A stretch of 8,107 nucleotides of DNA, taken from the NCBI GenBank assembly GCA_031255315.1, contig JAIRSS010000124.1, positions 1 through 8,107 of the forward strand, read 5' to 3'. Shown here piece after piece: positions 4,517 to 8,107 of the stretch. The stretch's first letter is position 1. The number at the start of each line of letters is the position of its first letter. Position numbers and translations under genes: made by a program. The notes under the pieces were generated by a model. The model was not told the origin of the DNA. It made no database searches and was given only the letters and a program-made list of their open reading frames with translations. The stretch comes from Spirochaetaceae bacterium. Lineage in GTDB: Bacteria > Spirochaetota > Spirochaetia > Treponematales > Breznakiellaceae.

Positions 4517-7500
4517 ATGAAGACTGAGTTGCAAGCGGGAACCGTATTGGACAGCGGGTTTGAGGTTCTTGAAGTAGTGGATTTGGCGGAGTTAAACGCG
4601 GCGGGTGTTTTGGCCCGCCGCCGGGACTGGGGAATGGAAGTCTTTCACATCTTCAACGACGACCCCGAAAATCTTTTCGCCTTTGGATTTGCGACCGCGC
4701 CGGAGGATTCAACCGGCGCGCCTCATATCCTGGAACATTTGGTCCTGTGTGGTTCGGAGCGGTATCCCCTCAGAGACGCCTTTCTGATACTCGCCCAGGG
4801 GAGCCTCCAGACCTTTCTCAACGCTATGACCTTCCCGGATAAGACGCTGTATCCCGCCAGTTCGGTGAATGAACATGATTATTTCAACCTTATGGCGGTC
4901 TACGGGGACGCGGTGTTCCGGCCCCTTCTTTCCGAATGGTCCTTCATGCAGGAAGGGCACCGCCTGGAATTCGCTCCTGCGGATTCATCTCCTGAATCCA
5001 GAACAGGCGGAGGGCTTCGCATAACCGGGGTTGTTTACAACGAGATGAAGGGGGCCTATTCCGCGCCGGATACCTACGCGAACCTCTGGTCTGTCCGCTC
5101 GGTGATGCCCGATACCCCCTACGCCCTTGAGTCGGGCGGGGACCCGGAGCATATTCCGGACCTCTCCTGGGAAACGCTAAAACAATTCCACCGGACCCGC
5201 TACTCCCCGGCGAACTGCCGGGTGTTTCTCGCGGGGAATATCCCCACGGAAAAACAGCTTGCCTTTCTGAACGAGCGGTTCTTCGCGGGCTTAAGCCGGG
5301 ACGCCGCGTTGTCCGCCGCCAGCGCGGCGTCTCCGGTCCCCAAAGCCGCCCGGTGGACCGCTCCCCGATCCCTGCGTATACCCTGTCCCGCCGGAGCGGA
5401 TGAAAAGGCCACGGTAAGCCTTTCCTGGCTATGTTCCGACATCACGGACGGCGACGAGACGATTGCGCTCTCGGCGCTTTCCGAAATCCTCCTGGGCCAC
5501 GACGGTTCCCCCCTGACCCGGCTCCTCATCGAATCCGGACTGGGAGAGGACCTGGCCCCCTGTTCGGGTCTTGAAACCGACCTGCGGGAGACCGTGTTTT
5601 GCGCCGGGCTTATGGGGGCGGAGACCGGGAGCAAAACCAGCGAAACTATCGCGGCCCTGATCCTGGGGGAACTGGAACGGCTGGTCCGGGAAGGCATCCC
5701 GAAAGAGGAGATCGAAGCCGCGCTGCTGTCCATGGAGTTTTCCAACCGGGAAATACGCCGCGCCGGAGCGCCCTATTCCCTGGTATGGCTGCAACGGGCC
5801 TTCCGGGGCTGGCTTCACGGGGCCAAGCCCTGGACCAGCCTACTCTTTGTGCCCCGCTTTACCCGGCTCAAAGAACGCCTCGCCGCCGACAGCCGCTTCT
5901 TTGAGTCGCTTATCCAAAAATATCTGCTGGATAACCCCCACCGGGCGCTGGTAACGGTAGCGCCGCGGAAGGGCTATTGGGAGGCTAAGGAGGCGGCTTT
6001 GACGGCTAAACTTGCCGAAAAAGAAGCCGCTCTGAGCGGGGATGAACGGCAATCCATCCGGGAGAAATCGGCGGAACTGGAACGGATCCAAAGCCGGAGA
6101 GACAGCCCCGCGGCCCTGGCCGCGATTCCCCATCTTTCCCGGCGGGACCTTTCCCCTGATGTTGAACGTATCCCCCGGGAACTCCGGGCCGCCGCCGGTT
6201 CGCCCGCGCTGATTCACGACCTGTTCACTAACGGCATTACCTATGCGGATATCGCCTTTCCGGTGGATATTCTCAACGCCGATGATTACCTCTGGCTGCC
6301 CTTGTTTACCGGAGCGGTGGTTTCGGTGGGCCTTCCGGGAATGGGTTATGCCGAAGTTTCCAGCCTCATTGCCCGCACCGCCGGGGACATCCACGCTTCC
6401 CTCCGTAACGGCTCCCTCGTTGAAGGGGCGAGCCGTACTATCCCCACTCCCGCCGGCGTCCTGGACCTGGCGGGCCGGGATTGGCTTGTGTACCGGGTCA
6501 AGGCCCTGGATGAAAAGGCGGCCTCCGCCCTGGATTTGACCCGGCGGCTCATCATCGAAGCTGATTTTTCCGACAGCCGGCGGATCCGGGACCTGGTTCT
6601 TGAAATGAAGAACGATATGTCTTTGGCCCTGGCCCCCAGCGGGCATACTTTTGCCGCCGGACGGTCAAGCCGGGGCTTTTCCCGTTCCCGAACGATAAGC
6701 GAACTCTGGTCCGGCCTTGACCAGCTTCGCTTTGTCCATACCCTGGCGGATCTGGATACTGCGGAAATCTGCGGCAAACTCACGGCGTTGCGGGACCGGC
6801 TTCGCGCAGGCGGGTTCATCGCCAGCCTGACCTGTCAGGCGGAAACCCTGGAGAAAACCCTCGCCTGCCTTGAAACCCAGTGGCGGGATTTTGGCCCGCC
6901 CCGTCCGCGCAATCCCGCCACCCAGAAGCGGAATTCCTTCGCTTCCCTCCAGAGCGGGCCGGTTGCCGCGGAAGTCTACGCTTCCCCCTCCTTGCAGGTA
7001 GGATTCGCCGCCCTGGCCCTTCCCGGCGCGGCCTTCCCCCGGCGGGAACATGCGGCGGAGGCGGTGTTGAGCCATCAGCTTTCCACCGGCGCTCTTTGGG
7101 AAGATATCCGGATGAAGGGGGGCGCTTACGGAGCCTTTGCCTATGCCGACGGAGGCGAACGGATTTTCGGCTTTTCCACCTACCGGGATCCCGCCCCGCT
7201 CCGTTCCCTGGACGCCTTTACCGCGATTCTGCGGGACCGGTCCGGACGGCCGCTCTCTGCCGGGGACGCCGCGGCCATAGAGGACGCCGCATCCAAGGAG
7301 GATGCTGCATCCAGGGAGGATGCTTTGGAAAAGGCGATCATAGGCCGGTACGCCAAGGAGACCCCGCCCCGGACCGCCGCGGAAAAGGGGAGCATTGATT
7401 TTTCCCGGTTCCTCTATGGGGTGGACGCCTGCCACCGGGAAATGAAACTCCGGGCCTTGATTGACATAACGGAAGAAGAAGTCGCGGAGGCGGCTTGGCG

Positions 7501-7621
7501 GCTTGCCGAATCCGCGTCTTCCGCCGCTCATTCCCTGACGCCGGTCATCATCGCCGGCAGCGGCGCGGCAAAAGAAGCCGCCGGACGCATGGGGGTGGAA
7601 CTGCGGGAACTGCCGGTTTAA
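4517..7621 (+). CDS. M16C family zinc metallopeptidase, presequence protease (PreP)-like
   Basis: The 1034-residue protein is a full-length M16C (pitrilysin/PreP) peptidase. The inverted zinc motif is HILEH (70-74), within APHILEHLVLCGSERYPLRDAF, with Glu73 as base and Glu176 in GVVYNEMKGAYS as third ligand. GSLQTFLNAMTFPDKTLYP (95-113) is typical of PreP. A charged helical hairpin (about 485-525) and the IPHLSRRDL segment mark the M16C-associated linker. The C-terminal half keeps Arg865 and Tyr871 around KGGAYG, the substrate-binding Arg/Tyr pair with the family's six-residue spacing. It should cleave short unstructured peptides inside a closed chamber. No signal peptide or membrane segment is visible, so it is probably cytoplasmic and recycles peptides. 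AAGGA (4502-4506) is ten bases before the ATG. A threefold hexapeptide repeat lies at 922-939. It may be read through from fliG; radA follows with its own promoter. Confidence 0.93.
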   Translation: MKTELQAGTVLDSGFEVLEVVDLAELNAAGVLARRRDWGMEVFHIFNDDPENLFAFGFATAPEDSTGAPHILEHLVLCGSERYPLRDAFLILAQGSLQTFLNAMTFPDKTLYPASSVNEHDYFNLMAVYGDAVFRPLLSEWSFMQEGHRLEFAPADSSPESRTGGGLRITGVVYNEMKGAYSAPDTYANLWSVRSVMPDTPYALESGGDPEHIPDLSWETLKQFHRTRYSPANCRVFLAGNIPTEKQLAFLNERFFAGLSRDAALSAASAASPVPKAARWTAPRSLRIPCPAGADEKATVSLSWLCSDITDGDETIALSALSEILLGHDGSPLTRLLIESGLGEDLAPCSGLETDLRETVFCAGLMGAETGSKTSETIAALILGELERLVREGIPKEEIEAALLSMEFSNREIRRAGAPYSLVWLQRAFRGWLHGAKPWTSLLFVPRFTRLKERLAADSRFFESLIQKYLLDNPHRALVTVAPRKGYWEAKEAALTAKLAEKEAALSGDERQSIREKSAELERIQSRRDSPAALAAIPHLSRRDLSPDVERIPRELRAAAGSPALIHDLFTNGITYADIAFPVDILNADDYLWLPLFTGAVVSVGLPGMGYAEVSSLIARTAGDIHASLRNGSLVEGASRTIPTPAGVLDLAGRDWLVYRVKALDEKAASALDLTRRLIIEADFSDSRRIRDLVLEMKNDMSLALAPSGHTFAAGRSSRGFSRSRTISELWSGLDQLRFVHTLADLDTAEICGKLTALRDRLRAGGFIASLTCQAETLEKTLACLETQWRDFGPPRPRNPATQKRNSFASLQSGPVAAEVYASPSLQVGFAALALPGAAFPRREHAAEAVLSHQLSTGALWEDIRMKGGAYGAFAYADGGERIFGFSTYRDPAPLRSLDAFTAILRDRSGRPLSAGDAAAIEDAASKEDAASREDALEKAIIGRYAKETPPRTAAEKGSIDFSRFLYGVDACHREMKLRALIDITEEEVAEAAWRLAESASSAAHSLTPVIIAGSGAAKEAAGRMGVELRELPV
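7280..7333 (+). repeat. Three-unit 18-bp coding minisatellite in the M16 peptidase gene
   Basis: Three consecutive 18-base units at 7280-7297, 7298-7315 and 7316-7333 encode EDAASK, EDAASR and EDALEK (residues 922-939). Units 1 and 2 differ at only three bases; unit 3 matches for the first nine bases and then diverges. The repeat is in frame, so copy-number change would alter the protein by six residues at a time. It lies about 50 residues after the KGGAYG motif, in an Ala/Glu-rich segment that looks like a helical surface insertion. Confidence 0.75.
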
Positions 7622-7757
7622 GCGAAACGCTGGGAACCCGGTCCAAAATCGGGGACTGCCCGCTCACAGGTTTGGATCAGGCTCCTTTGTGTCTCCAAAA
7701 ATCACCCGCATTTTTCTATACAAGCACGCCCCGGTGAGCGCCCCTCTTTCTCCACTA

Positions 7758-7768
7758 TATGGTATACT
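7758..7768 (+). promoter_or_regulatory. Extended -10 promoter of radA, leaderless or near-leaderless
   Basis: TATGGTATACT (7758-7768) fits the extended -10 form TRTGN followed by TATACT, which matches the -10 consensus at 5/6. No good -35 lies 16-18 bases upstream, which extended -10 promoters can do without. The first purine more than two bases after the -10 is A7778, the radA start codon, ten bases past the -10; a pyrimidine start at about 7775 is also possible. No Shine-Dalgarno site precedes the ATG. Confidence 0.5.
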
Positions 7769-7777
7769 GGTCTTTCT

Positions 7778-8107
7778 ATGAAGAAACAGCGTACGTGTGT
7801 TTTTAAATGTACATCCTGTGGTCATGAGGAACCAAAATGGCTGGGCCGGTGTCCGGAATGCGGGGAGTGGAATACCCTTATTGAAACAACGGTACGCGGA
7901 CGGGGCAGCCCGGCGGGTCTGGCCGGTCCCGGCATCCGCGGTACCGGGGAGGCGCCCCAATCCCTGCCCTTGTCTGCCGTGGACCCTCAGGAGGGGAGCC
8001 GTATAGGGAGCGGCATTGCCGAGCTTGACCGGGTTCTGGGCGGGGGCGTCATGAAACGGTCCGCCATATTGGTAGGAGGCGAGCCGGGAATAGGCAAATC
8101 CACCCTG
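7778..8107 (+). CDS. radA: DNA repair protein RadA (Sms), N-terminal part (runs off right edge)
   Basis: The first 110 codons are present. RadA is a RecA-like ATPase that drives branch migration of recombination intermediates with RecA. It has the diagnostic N-terminal zinc finger with Cys11, Cys14, Cys25 and Cys28 (FKCTSCGHEEPKWLGRCPEC, then GEWNTL). A Gly/Pro-rich linker of about 30 residues follows, then RIGSGIAELDRVLGGGV, the usual entry to the RecA-like core. The Walker A motif GEPGIGKST is complete at 101-109, just before the edge. The KNRFG motif and the Lon-like C-terminal domain lie outside the window. The ATG at 7778 is chosen because homologues begin a few residues before the zinc finger. 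There is no ribosome-binding site and the promoter ends ten bases upstream, so translation may start on a leaderless message. The gene lies 156 bases after the M16 peptidase. Confidence 0.96.
   Translation, partial: MKKQRTCVFKCTSCGHEEPKWLGRCPECGEWNTLIETTVRGRGSPAGLAGPGIRGTGEAPQSLPLSAVDPQEGSRIGSGIAELDRVLGGGVMKRSAILVGGEPGIGKSTL

Noticed and set aside
7671..7717. Possible terminator after the M16 gene: TTTGGA/TCCAAA stem and a downstream TTTTT
   Set aside because: The stem is only six AT-rich pairs with a 17-base loop, and the T-run starts over ten bases after it, so it does not fit an intrinsic terminator.
1..8107. CRISPR arrays, tRNA or rRNA genes, insertion sequences and phage genes
   Set aside because: No regularly spaced identical repeats, cloverleaf or rRNA-like sequence, transposase or phage motifs were seen on either strand.

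Overview
The window reads as chromosomal DNA of a spirochaete, most likely a Treponema of moderate to high GC such as the termite-gut species. The evidence is a divergent FliG paralogue (spirochaetes typically carry two FliG proteins), a class II fructose-bisphosphate aldolase N-terminus of the type found in treponemes, and a PreP-like M16C metallopeptidase beside radA. The species assignment is inference. Nothing here is an obvious plasmid, phage or CRISPR locus.

Layout from left to right. (1) The first 53 codons of a class II aldolase gene (fba) run leftward off the edge, with a sigma70-like promoter upstream. (2) A 418-base divergent intergenic region (162-579) holds a 51-bp-spaced imperfect direct repeat, an imperfect inverted repeat and a well-formed guaB promoter. 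(3) guaB (IMP dehydrogenase) runs rightward; the expected transcription start falls on or beside its ATG, so the mRNA is probably leaderless. (4) guaB converges on a small low-GC metallophosphoesterase gene on the minus strand. (5) A 363-base divergent region (2860-3222) contains several inverted repeats and a 12-codon mini-ORF that ends in frame just before the next gene. (6) A GC-rich block on the plus strand follows: a FliG-type flagellar motor switch paralogue, then, after a compound hairpin, a 1034-residue M16C peptidase, then the first 110 codons of radA, which has its own extended -10 promoter directly upstream of its ATG.

The genes do not form one pathway: glycolysis/gluconeogenesis (fba), guanine nucleotide synthesis (guaB), an unassigned phosphatase, motility (fliG), intracellular peptide degradation (M16C) and recombination repair (radA). 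I see no clear previously undescribed multi-gene system. The more interesting signals are regulatory and structural: two probable leaderless promoters in one window, a dyad over the guaB -35 box, an in-frame amber codon between a strong Shine-Dalgarno site and the FliG start, loss of FliM-contact motifs in the FliG paralogue, a compound hairpin between fliG and the peptidase gene, and a small coding minisatellite in the peptidase.
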